Origin: Clostridium guangxiense
Lineage (GTDB): Bacteria; Bacillota; Clostridia; Clostridiales; Clostridiaceae
Direction: 5' to 3'
Assembly (NCBI RefSeq): GCF_021043395.1
Contig: NZ_JAJNKE010000027.1
Span: forward strand, 1 to 56,436
Length of the DNA stretch: 56,436 bases
This document shows, in pieces, positions 1-7,812 of the stretch. Position numbers and translations under genes: made by a program. Positions within the stretch are counted from its first letter, which is position 1; each line of letters opens with the position of its first letter. The notes below the pieces were generated by a model. That model did no database searches. It was not told the origin of the DNA and saw only the letters and a program-made list of their open reading frames with translations.

Positions 1-203
1 TTTGCTATACACTTTTTTATTTTAAAAATATTTCTAACTTTTTTTCTTTAAACTATTGACTATTACTAGCTGGTCTTTGACAAGCGTAGCTATGTCAAAC
101 CCTTCACTTTTCACATAGTGAAAAAGTTAACCTTTTAACGTGCAAAGCATCGTTAAAAACTTTCACTTGAGTTGCTTCGCAACATTTATATATATTGAAT
201 TAA
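1..203. repeat. Intergenic region with several small hairpins
   Basis: No gene is seen. The stretch holds a chain of short inverted repeats: TTTGACA/TGTCAAA at about 76-99, CTTTTCAC/AGTGAAAAAG at 107-126, and GTTGC-TTC-GCAAC at 171-183. The 13-mer at 139-151 (CGTGCAAAGCATC) recurs in reverse complement at 10762-10774, inside another hairpin-rich intergenic element, so this is probably a copy or remnant of a dispersed element. It lies downstream of the minus-strand methyltransferase gene and could also serve in its 3' end formation. Confidence 0.45.
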
Positions 204-1379
204 TTAAATTACCTGGAATATGTAAAATTTAAGATAGTAGGATTCATCATCAGTCCAAAGTATTGGATGATCTGGTGCCTGTGTTCTAAATTCTACCTGT
301 CTTAGAGTTCTTCCAGCATCAAAGGCTGCAGAAGCTATTGCATCTTTAAATAATTCTGGACTCATAAAATGTGAACATGAGCAGGTAACTAAAAATCCGC
401 CTGGTTTAACAAGCTTCATTCCTCTAAGATTAATTTCTTTGTAGCCCTTGGAAGCACTTTTTATAGTAGTCCTTGATTTTGTGAAAGCAGGTGGGTCCAG
501 TATTACAACATCAAAGGTTTTACCTTCATCTGACCATTCTCTAAGTACATCAAAGGCATTATGACATTCAAATTTCACTGTATCAGATAAATTGTTAAGC
601 TCAGCGTTTTTTCTGCAGAAATTAACTGCATGCTGAGATATATCTACACCAAGAACGCTTTTAGCACCGGCAATTCCAGCATTAAGCGCAAATGACCCAG
701 TATGGGTAAAGCAGTCTAGTACAGTACTGTCTTTGCATATTTTATGTATTGCTTTTCTGTTTTCCTTTTGATCAAGGAAGAAACCTGTTTTTTGACCCTC
801 TGCAATGTCAACATAATATCTAACACCATTTTCTGTTATTTGAACCATAGTATTAAAAGGTTCGGATAAAAATCCTTTTGTTTGTTTTAAGCCTTCTTTT
901 TCTCTTACAGCTGCATCGCTTCTTTCATAAATTCCCTTTGCACCGTAATCTTCTTGTAGAATTTTAACGATAGTATCTTTGTATTTATCTATCCCAAGAG
1001 CCAAAGATTGAATTACATAATAGTCTTCAAATTTATCTATTATAAGACCAGGTAGAAAATCAGCTTCACCAAAGACAAATCTACAGCTTGAAGTGTCTAT
1101 AACTTTTTTTCTGTATTCCCATGCAGCTTTAAGCTTTCTTCTAAAAAATTCTTTATCTATTTCTTCATTTATGTCTCTTGTTAAAATTCTTATTGTTATT
1201 TTAGAATTGTCATTTACATATCCTTTACCTATAAAATGATTATTATGAGCATATACTTCAACTATGTCACCATTTTCATATGTACCATAGTAGCCTTCTA
1301 TGTCAGATGAGAACACCCATGGATGACCGAATTCTGCTAAAAGGTTTTTTCTCTTAATTAAATAAAATTTGCACGCCAC
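204..1379 (-). CDS. RlmI-like class I SAM-dependent rRNA (cytosine-C5) methyltransferase
   Basis: A 391-residue protein of the COG1092/RlmI family, which methylates cytosine in 23S rRNA using S-adenosylmethionine. An N-terminal PUA RNA-binding domain (about residues 1-85, with HPWVFSSDIEG) precedes a linker and a Rossmann methyltransferase domain. Visible motifs are GQKTGFFLDQKENR, the SAM-binding VLDCFTHTGSFALNAG, DPPAFTKSR (the DPP motif) and TCSCSHFM near the catalytic Cys region. The open frame extends to a TTG at 1394, but that codon overlaps the Shine-Dalgarno GGAGG. The GTG at 1379, about 8 nt after GGAGG, gives MACKFYLIKRKN and is the better start. The family is clear; the exact modified base is inferred. 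Confidence 0.9.
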   Translation of the reverse strand: MACKFYLIKRKNLLAEFGHPWVFSSDIEGYYGTYENGDIVEVYAHNNHFIGKGYVNDNSKITIRILTRDINEEIDKEFFRRKLKAAWEYRKKVIDTSSCRFVFGEADFLPGLIIDKFEDYYVIQSLALGIDKYKDTIVKILQEDYGAKGIYERSDAAVREKEGLKQTKGFLSEPFNTMVQITENGVRYYVDIAEGQKTGFFLDQKENRKAIHKICKDSTVLDCFTHTGSFALNAGIAGAKSVLGVDISQHAVNFCRKNAELNNLSDTVKFECHNAFDVLREWSDEGKTFDVVILDPPAFTKSRTTIKSASKGYKEINLRGMKLVKPGGFLVTCSCSHFMSPELFKDAIASAAFDAGRTLRQVEFRTQAPDHPILWTDDESYYLKFYIFQVI

Positions 1380-1467
1380 TCTTACTACCTCCAATAATTT
1401 GAATGTATTACCTGGAAACTTTAAATTGACTAAAAGTTTTTGATAACATTTAATTTATGTAAAGTTA

Positions 1468-1605
1468 GTTCACAGTGCACAATTCACAGTTCACAATGAA
1501 TGACAATTTTCTTCCGTTTCACTACGGAAAATTTTTAGATTTATCTGACCATAGGAAAGATAAATTATCCTTAACTGTGAACTGTGCATTGTGAATTGTG
1601 CACTG
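1468..1605. repeat. Palindromic element, family A (copy 1)
   Basis: The left arm at about 1471-1500 (CACAGTGCACAATTCACAG and onward) and the right arm at about 1573-1605 are near-perfect reverse complements. They enclose a 70-nt core that itself contains small hairpins (TCTTCCGTTTC and AGATTTATCT-like segments). The same arms recur at 15103, 16927 and 39064. It is non-coding and resembles a miniature inverted-repeat element. Confidence 0.8.
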
Positions 1606-1729
1606 AAAAAATATTACTTGTAGAACTAATATTTTCGCTTTTTCAAGTATTACATTTATATTTAAAGTTTATTACCTATAGAATTATACCATACAGTAAA
1701 ATTATGTGTTAAAAAGAAATAAAAATGCT

Positions 1730-1758
1730 TTGACTTTCGAGTATTATTAATTTAATAT
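1730..1758 (+). promoter_or_regulatory. Probable sigma-A promoter of the ABC-F gene
   Basis: TTGACT at 1730-1735 and TAATAT at 1753-1758 are separated by 17 nt, followed by the GGAGGT Shine-Dalgarno just ahead of the ATG at 1795. Position and spacing fit a housekeeping promoter. Confidence 0.5.
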
Positions 1759-1794
1759 TTTATTATATATTTTAAAAAATTACGGAGGTAAGCG

Positions 1795-3351
1795 ATGAGC
1801 ATTTTAACAGTTAAAAATGTAAATCATGGTTTTGGGGATAGAGCTATTTTTGAAGATGTATCCTTTAGACTTTTAAAGGGAGAACACGTAGGTCTTATAG
1901 GTGCTAATGGTGAAGGTAAGTCTACATTTATGAATATAATTACAGGTAATTTAATGCCAGATGAAGGTACAGTTACCTGGTCAAATAAGGTTAGAGTTGG
2001 CTATATGGACCAGCATGCTAAATTAACTAAGGGAATGAGCATTAGAGATGCTTTAAAGGGTGCATTTAAGTATCTTTTTGATATGGAAGCTGAAATGATG
2101 CAAATTACGGACAAGATGGCAGAAGCTTCTCCAGAGGAATTGGAAAAACTTATGGAGGATATGGGTACTATCCAGGATACTTTAGATAACAATGGTTTTT
2201 ACACTATAGACATAAAAATAGAAAGCGTTGCAAAGGGACTTGGACTTACAGGTATAGGCCTTGATAAGGATGTTTCTGATTTAAGTGGTGGACAGAGAAC
2301 AAAGGTACTTCTGGCAAAATTACTTCTTGAAAATCCTGATATTTTATTACTAGACGAGCCTACAAATTACCTTGATGAAGAGCACATTGAATGGTTAAAA
2401 AGATATTTGAAGGATTACGAAAATGCCTTTATTTTAATATCACATGATATACCTTTTTTAAATGAAGTTATAAATCTTATATACCACATTGATAATAGAA
2501 GACTTACAAGGTATGTTGGAGATTATGACAATTTTCAGAGAGTTTATGAAGCCAACAAAAAGCAGATTGAAGCTGCATATGAAAGACAGCAGCAGGAAAT
2601 TTCAAAACTTGAAGACTTTGTTGCAAGAAATAAAGCTAGAGTTGCTACAACAGGTATGGCTAAATCAAGACAAAAGCAGCTTGATAAAATGGAAAGAATA
2701 GAATTAGACAAGGAAAAACCAAAGCCAGAATTCAATTTCAAGGAAGCAAGAGCAGCTGGAAAACTTATATTTGAAACAAGGAAACTTGTTATAGGTTATG
2801 ATGAACCGCTTACAAAACCATTAAATCTTATGATGGAAAGAGGACAAAAAATAGCTTTAGTTGGCGCAAATGGTCTTGGAAAAACTACACTTTTAAAAAG
2901 TCTTCTTGGGAAAATTCCTGCCTTATCTGGTGAAGTTGAACTTGGAGATTATCAGTATTTAGGTTACTTTGAACAGGAAATAAAAGAAGCAAACTACAAT
3001 ACTTGTATAGATGAACTTTGGAAAGAGTTCCCTTCCTACAATCAATATGAAATAAGAGCAGCCTTGGCAAAGTGCGGACTTATGACTAAGCATATTGAAA
3101 GCAAGATAGCGGTATTAAGTGGAGGGGAGCAGGCTAAAGTAAGGCTTTGTAAACTTATTAATAGAGAAACCAATATATTAATACTAGACGAGCCTACTAA
3201 CCACTTAGATGTAGATGCTAAAGATGAATTAAAAAGAGCATTGCAAGAATACAGGGGAAGTATATTGCTTGTTTGCCACGAACCTGAATTTTATAGGGAC
3301 GTTGTTACGGATATTTGGAATTGTGAGGATTGGACAACGAAAATTGTATAA
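1795..3351 (+). CDS. ABC-F family ATPase (YkpA/YbiT-like)
   Basis: A soluble protein of 518 residues with two ATP-binding cassettes and no membrane segments, typical of ABC-F proteins that act at the ribosomal E site. The first cassette has Walker A GANGEGKST (about 36-44), signature LSGGQ and Walker B LLLDEPTNYLD. The second has GANGLGKTT (about 354-362), LSGGEQAKVRLCKL and ILILDEPTNHLD. The inter-domain linker (about 245-310) is charged and helical. The signature and linker resemble YkpA/YbiT more than antibiotic-resistance members, so a ribosome or translation-factor role is more likely than drug export; this is inference. GGAGGT precedes the ATG. It is monocistronic, with its own promoter and terminator. 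Confidence 0.9.
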   Translation: MSILTVKNVNHGFGDRAIFEDVSFRLLKGEHVGLIGANGEGKSTFMNIITGNLMPDEGTVTWSNKVRVGYMDQHAKLTKGMSIRDALKGAFKYLFDMEAEMMQITDKMAEASPEELEKLMEDMGTIQDTLDNNGFYTIDIKIESVAKGLGLTGIGLDKDVSDLSGGQRTKVLLAKLLLENPDILLLDEPTNYLDEEHIEWLKRYLKDYENAFILISHDIPFLNEVINLIYHIDNRRLTRYVGDYDNFQRVYEANKKQIEAAYERQQQEISKLEDFVARNKARVATTGMAKSRQKQLDKMERIELDKEKPKPEFNFKEARAAGKLIFETRKLVIGYDEPLTKPLNLMMERGQKIALVGANGLGKTTLLKSLLGKIPALSGEVELGDYQYLGYFEQEIKEANYNTCIDELWKEFPSYNQYEIRAALAKCGLMTKHIESKIAVLSGGEQAKVRLCKLINRETNILILDEPTNHLDVDAKDELKRALQEYRGSILLVCHEPEFYRDVVTDIWNCEDWTTKIV

Positions 3352-3363
3352 TTGATATTGAGT

Positions 3364-3397
3364 AAAGAAGTCATAAGAAATGGCTTCTTTATTTTTT
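3364..3397 (+). terminator. Intrinsic terminator after the ABC-F gene
   Basis: AAAGAAGTC and GGCTTCTTT form a 9-bp stem (one G-U pair), followed by ATTTTTTG. Confidence 0.8.
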
Positions 3398-3472
3398 GTT
3401 AATTGTAATAATATACAAAATGTAATAATATATAGAATATAAATGATAATAAATGATGAAAGAGGGAGAATA

Positions 3473-4000
3473 ATGTTTTATCATAAATTTGAGGCAATTG
3501 CATCATGGTACGGTTATGATTATCAAGGTATTCTTTCAATATATTATGCTATAAAAAAAATTAACAATTTGATTGATAGTATGTATGATGTCAAAAAAAT
3601 GGAGATTAAAGATATATATAAGGCAATAGATGGATATAGTATTGAATTGGAGTATATGGAGGATTTTTCGATAAAATTTAATAAGAAATATGTATCAATT
3701 CATCAAGTTAAGAGTGGAGAAGGAAGTCTTAAGGAAAGTGATGTAAGAGATACATACTTAAAGCTATTAGAAGAATATAGTGAAGATAATAGAGACATAG
3801 TTGGTTATTTTCATGTAAATAAAAGTGGAAAGTTAAATGGTATTAAAGCGACATTACAGAATGGTATAGAGAGTTATTTTAATAGTTTAAAAATAGAGTT
3901 ATTAGAGTTAAAGAATAAAGAATTAGGTTCAAAGAAGGGTGAAAAAGGTAGTGCAATACAAATTCTAAGATCATATATGGTAGAGAATAATTCTAATTGA
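3473..4000 (+). CDS. Orphan nuclease-like domain protein (Cap4/DUF4297-type N-terminal region)
   Basis: A 175-residue protein of uncertain function. Near the N-terminus it has YGYDYQG, followed by YSIELEYMEDFSI and YVSIHQVKSGEG. The pattern G-YQG ... E-x-ED ... I-x-Q-V-K is the arrangement seen at the N-terminus of several anti-phage effector nucleases and ABC-3C-type proteins, where the acidic residues and the QxK lysine form a PD-(D/E)xK metal site. Those proteins are usually longer and carry a second sensing or effector domain; here the reading frame stops after the nuclease-like part. The ATG at 3473 follows GAGGGAG and is preferred over an upstream ATG at 3443. No partner defence gene is adjacent. 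The fold assignment is inference from motifs. Confidence 0.5.
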   Translation: MFYHKFEAIASWYGYDYQGILSIYYAIKKINNLIDSMYDVKKMEIKDIYKAIDGYSIELEYMEDFSIKFNKKYVSIHQVKSGEGSLKESDVRDTYLKLLEEYSEDNRDIVGYFHVNKSGKLNGIKATLQNGIESYFNSLKIELLELKNKELGSKKGEKGSAIQILRSYMVENNSN

Positions 4001-4001
4001 G

Positions 4002-4247
4002 ATAGAAGCACTGCATATAGCACCATTTACAGGAATTCACATGTTTAAAGGGAAACCTATTCAAACAATGGTTGGATTTATGCTAGTACAGGGCATTGAC
4101 CAATTGTATGAGTTTGTGAAAAAAAGTGGATGGAATCAAATTGCAGAGGTTATTACTGAACCATGGGGTGGAAAGACCTGTGAGGTTATTACAATTGATG
4201 GGAGTATTCTAAGGTTCTTTGAAATAAATGCGTGCATACAAAAATAA
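4002..4247 (+). pseudogene. C-terminal fragment of a VOC/glyoxalase-fold protein
   Basis: An open frame reading about 80 residues, with an internal ATG at 4041. Its end, PWGGKTCEVITIDGSILRFF, matches the last strand region of vicinal-oxygen-chelate proteins, where a Trp-Gly turn, a DG turn and a terminal FFE glutamate are common. The preceding LYEFVKKSGW helix also fits. The N-terminal half, with the first metal ligand, is absent, and the frame runs into the end of the nuclease-like gene. It therefore looks like a gene remnant left by a rearrangement rather than a functional enzyme. Confidence 0.5.
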
Positions 4248-4313
4248 ACATGTATTTTTAATATCTTTATGATAATATATATTATATAATTCATCTTAAG
4301 GAAGTGATGTTCT

Positions 4314-4565
4314 ATGAATTGGAAAGAAGTTAGAACTTTGTATCCAGAACAATGGGTTAAATTGCATATAGTTAAATCACATAAAGAAAATGACTATTTA
4401 TATATTGATGAAATGGATGTTATTCAAGCAATTTCAAATGACAAAGATGCTACTCATGAACTTGCTAATTGCAAGGGCAATTATATTGTATTTCATACGA
4501 GTCATGATACTATAAGAACTAAAATAATAAATAACATGGGGCTATTTAGGAGGATTCCAAATTGA
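4314..4565 (+). CDS. Small conserved protein paired with a retropepsin-like protease
   Basis: An 83-residue protein with no signal peptide or membrane segment. It begins MNWKEVRTLYPEQWVKLHI and ends with VFHTSHDTIRTKIINNMG. I recall similar small proteins beside aspartyl-protease genes in Bacillus and Clostridium, but no biochemical function is known to me. AAGGAAGTGATG lies upstream of the ATG. Its stop codon overlaps the TTG start of the next gene (TTGA), so the two are almost certainly translationally coupled and work together. Confidence 0.7.
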   Translation: MNWKEVRTLYPEQWVKLHIVKSHKENDYLYIDEMDVIQAISNDKDATHELANCKGNYIVFHTSHDTIRTKIINNMGLFRRIPN

Positions 4566-4942
4566 AGCTTGAATATAAAAACGGATTATTGTATACGTCA
4601 ATTAAACTCAAATATGGCAGCAAGATAGTTGAAATAAACAATATTGTGGTTGATACAGGAGCTTCATTTTGCATTATTGAACCTTCAGCTATTGAGATGC
4701 TTGGAATCACAATAAGTAAAGATGATGAGATTGAAACGTTTTACGGTGTAAATGGTGCTTATAGTTATGTGAAAAGAATAGCTGAGAGTATTATCATAGA
4801 TAAAGTAACCTTAAATAATGTAGAATTTTATTTAGGAACAATTGATGAAAATATTAATGGATTATTAGGACTTGATGTTTTAATTAAATCTAAGTCTATC
4901 ATTAATCTCAATAAAATGGAAATTGAGATTAAGTACAACTAA
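4562..4942 (+). CDS. Retropepsin-like aspartic protease
   Basis: A 126-residue single-domain protein. The VVDTGAS motif at about residues 29-35 is the catalytic Asp-Thr-Gly of clan AA proteases, and NGLLGLDVLIK near the C-terminus matches the conserved hydrophobic-Gly segment of the retropepsin fold. Having one DTG motif in a half-size protein implies an active homodimer, as in retroviral protease. There is no signal peptide, so it should act in the cytoplasm. The start is TTG at 4562, preceded by AGGAGG. It forms a two-gene unit with the preceding small protein and ends at a strong terminator. Its substrate is unknown. Confidence 0.75.
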   Translation: MKLEYKNGLLYTSIKLKYGSKIVEINNIVVDTGASFCIIEPSAIEMLGITISKDDEIETFYGVNGAYSYVKRIAESIIIDKVTLNNVEFYLGTIDENINGLLGLDVLIKSKSIINLNKMEIEIKYN

Positions 4943-5017
4943 ATTACTATTAGGCGTTTAGTTTAATATTTAAATTATTGGATAACGAAAATAGTTTAAT
5001 GCAGCATAGTTAATAAG

Positions 5018-5055
5018 ATAGCTTAAACAGCAGTGTTTAGGCTATTTTTGTTTTA
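5018..5055 (+). terminator. Intrinsic terminator of the retropepsin operon
   Basis: ATAGCTTAAAC and GTTTAGGCTAT form an 11-bp stem with one G-U pair, followed by TTTTTG and a further T run. Confidence 0.75.
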
Positions 5056-5177
5056 AATAGATATTTTATTTAAAGAAAATGCCATAATGCAGGAAAAGGT
5101 AATAAGAGTTTATTTAAAAATGGCTAAGATATGCATTAACACAAAAAGACACTTGTTCACTGACAAATGTCTCTATA

Positions 5178-5206
5178 TTGACATAACGAAATAAAAATGA
5201 TACACT
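5178..5206 (+). promoter_or_regulatory. Candidate promoter for the HelD-like gene
   Basis: TTGACA at 5178-5183 and TACACT at 5201-5206 are 17 nt apart, with a small imperfect hairpin just upstream (about 5147-5173). A second AT-rich TATAAT-like box lies near 5232. The rest of 4943-5329 shows no gene. Confidence 0.45.
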
Positions 5207-5329
5207 AAATTAGAATTACTCACAATACTATATAATATAATCTTACAATTAAATTATACAGTATTGCGATGCTGATGTCAATAGTACTGCGAAAAGTATT
5301 TCATTATTTATGAAAATAGGGGGTATATC

Positions 5330-7573
5330 ATGAACAGAAACGATGTTGAATGGAAGCTTGAAAATGAATGGCTGCAGGGGGTTCTTAAAGAAGTTCAAAA
5401 ACAGTATAATGAAAAACGGGATTTTAAAGAAAAGTTTAAAAAAGACGGTATTGAAACACAAAGGGAACTTTGGCAGGAGATAGGGTCAGTTTCTGTGAGC
5501 AATGGACTTGAGCAAATTGTAGACTTTATGCAGTATATTAATACGATGAAAATGGAGAAGAGAAACTATGAGTTCACCAGAAAACTTGAGGAAAAATATG
5601 AGAGAATACTTTTATCACCCTATTTTGGAAGAATTGATTTCCTTGAAAAGGGAGATAAGAAAGCTGAAAAGTATTATATTGGAATCTCAAATCTTATTAA
5701 TGATAATTATGATATTCTCATATATGACTGGCGCGCACCTGTTTCCAGTATGTTTTATGATCACGAAATTGGAGAGGCTAGTTACGAATGTCCCGAAGGA
5801 ATTGTAGATGGGAAGCTTACAATGAAAAGACAGTATAAAATTAATAATGGTAAGCTTGAGTATATGTTTGACAGCAATCTTAAGATAGACGATGAAGTGC
5901 TGCAGGATATCTTGAGTAAAAGCACTGATAGCAAGATGAAGACAATAGTAACAACTATTCAGAAAGAGCAGAATAAAGTGATTCGCAATGAGGAGTACAA
6001 AAATCTGATTGTTCAGGGCCCTGCCGGAAGTGGGAAGACCTCTATTGCTCTTCATAGAATTGCCTATCTCTTATATAAACATAAGGATAAAATAAAACCT
6101 CAAAATATAGTAATATTCTCTCCAAATAATATTTTTAATGATTATATTTCTAATGTATTGCCGCAGCTTGGAGAAGACAATATGTACCAGACTACTTTTA
6201 AGGAATATATGCATGCAGCATTAGGAAATGGTTTTATAAAGGAAAATTATTGCGAGATGATGGAATATATCCTTGTCTCTAAGAAGCAAGATTCTTACCA
6301 AAAGAGGATTAGCAGTATAAAGTTTAAGTCTTCCATGGAATTTGTAGATATACTAAAACGATATGTATCCTATTTGGGAAATATGGATATAAATTTTAGA
6401 GATATCATTTTTAGAGGTAATTTGATAATTTCCTCTAAGGATATACAAGAATTATTTTTTAAAGATTATGCACAGCTTCCATTGAAAAGGAGGCTTGAAA
6501 AGATAAGGAAAAGAATTTTGTTCCTTTTAGAGTCTTATAAAGAACTACGGATAGAAGAAGTGGCTAGCGACCTTAAGGATTCAGATTCCTATATGGATAA
6601 AGTGGAAATTATGAGACGAAGTATACTTATTGTAAAGGAAGAAATGAAGAATATTTATTATGAAATCAATAGAGCCACAGAACTTGATTTGATGGATATT
6701 TATAAAAAACTTTTTGAGAAACTTGAGTTTTTTTGTGCAAGTTCAAATGTTAAGCACAGCAAGACTGAAATTGATGAAATTAAAAAGTATACTTTAGAAA
6801 ACCTAAAGAATGGAATACTTAATTATGAGGATCAGCTGCCACTTTTATATCTAAAGGGGGCGATTGGCGACCTTCCAAAAGCGTCAGAAATCAAATATGT
6901 TATTATTGATGAAGCACAGGACTATACACCGTTACAGTATGAGATATTTCATCAACTTTTCGGGTCTGCCAATATTACAATATTGGGAGATTTGCATCAA
7001 TCCATCAATCCGTTTATGAATGTAGGAGATTATAGTAATATAGCCAGTATATTTTCAAAAGATAATACCTGCATAATAAACTTAACCAAAAGTTATAGAT
7101 CAACAGTGGAAATCACTAAGTTTTCAAGAAGGTTGCTTAATAAGGAGATTTCTGCTGAATGTGTAGAAAGAAGTGGAGATGAGCCTTTACTCCTTGGCTT
7201 CATAGATGAAGAGGCTATAAAAGAAAGACTTCTTGAGGATATAAAAATGTATAACGAAAAAGGTTACAAATCAATTGGTATTATAACAAGAGACGTAAAC
7301 GAAGCAGAGGAGGTATACAGTTTCTTAAAAGACAAGGTACATGTTAAAGCCATAATAAAGGATGATGATGAATATGTAAGTGATACATTGATAATTCCGT
7401 CTTACCTTTCTAAAGGATTAGAATTTGATGTGGTACTTATATATAATGCAGGAGATGGAAATTATAGTTGTGAGGAGGAAAGACTGCTGCTTTATACTGC
7501 TTGCACCAGAGCACTTCATGTTTTATGCATATACTATTCCGGTAAGAGTACACCATTACTGAAAGGAATTTAA
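5330..7573 (+). CDS. helD: UvrD/Rep-superfamily helicase, HelD type
   Basis: A 747-residue superfamily 1 ATPase. After an N-terminal helical arm (about residues 1-110) come Walker A GPAGSGKTS (about 230-238), Walker B VIIDEAQD (about 523-530), motif III GDLHQSINP, the motif IV-like KSYRST, and a C-terminal YTACTRALHVL motif VI. The long insertion between motifs I and II and the N-terminal arm are typical of HelD, the Gram-positive factor that removes stalled RNA polymerase from DNA; helicase-IV-like DNA repair is the alternative. The start is supported by GGGGG upstream of the ATG. It stands alone with its own promoter region and no defence partner beside it. Confidence 0.85.
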   Translation: MNRNDVEWKLENEWLQGVLKEVQKQYNEKRDFKEKFKKDGIETQRELWQEIGSVSVSNGLEQIVDFMQYINTMKMEKRNYEFTRKLEEKYERILLSPYFGRIDFLEKGDKKAEKYYIGISNLINDNYDILIYDWRAPVSSMFYDHEIGEASYECPEGIVDGKLTMKRQYKINNGKLEYMFDSNLKIDDEVLQDILSKSTDSKMKTIVTTIQKEQNKVIRNEEYKNLIVQGPAGSGKTSIALHRIAYLLYKHKDKIKPQNIVIFSPNNIFNDYISNVLPQLGEDNMYQTTFKEYMHAALGNGFIKENYCEMMEYILVSKKQDSYQKRISSIKFKSSMEFVDILKRYVSYLGNMDINFRDIIFRGNLIISSKDIQELFFKDYAQLPLKRRLEKIRKRILFLLESYKELRIEEVASDLKDSDSYMDKVEIMRRSILIVKEEMKNIYYEINRATELDLMDIYKKLFEKLEFFCASSNVKHSKTEIDEIKKYTLENLKNGILNYEDQLPLLYLKGAIGDLPKASEIKYVIIDEAQDYTPLQYEIFHQLFGSANITILGDLHQSINPFMNVGDYSNIASIFSKDNTCIINLTKSYRSTVEITKFSRRLLNKEISAECVERSGDEPLLLGFIDEEAIKERLLEDIKMYNEKGYKSIGIITRDVNEAEEVYSFLKDKVHVKAIIKDDDEYVSDTLIIPSYLSKGLEFDVVLIYNAGDGNYSCEEERLLLYTACTRALHVLCIYYSGKSTPLLKGI

Positions 7574-7812
7574 TAAATGTAATAGTGTATTAAAATATTA
7601 TTTATTCCGATGCATCCTTATCCTAGGTTGGAAGGTTTATCAAATTGATATTCAAATAACTTATTTATTTAAGTACAAATTTGTGAATTATTGATACATC
7701 ATACCCCTCTAAATAATTTATATTATGCGTATAAACTTATGGCATCTTATATGCTGAGCAAGGAAGACGTAAAAATATATGTAGACGAGTTTTATAAGTT
7801 GGTGGTGAAAAC
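7574..7812. other. Intergenic region with a short frame overlapping the kinase start
   Basis: No clear terminator is visible after the helicase. A short frame starting at ATG 7739 (26 codons, MASYMLSKEDVKIYVDEFYK...) ends at 7819, overlapping the kinase ATG at 7813. It has no good Shine-Dalgarno and may be a decayed gene end or a chance frame. Confidence 0.3.

Noticed and set aside
1380-1394. TTG at 1394 as the start of the RlmI-like gene
   Set aside because: It overlaps the Shine-Dalgarno; GTG at 1379 has correct spacing.
5687-6055. A 122-codon minus-strand frame inside the HelD-like gene
   Set aside because: It is a shadow of the strongly conserved helicase frame and lacks a Shine-Dalgarno.
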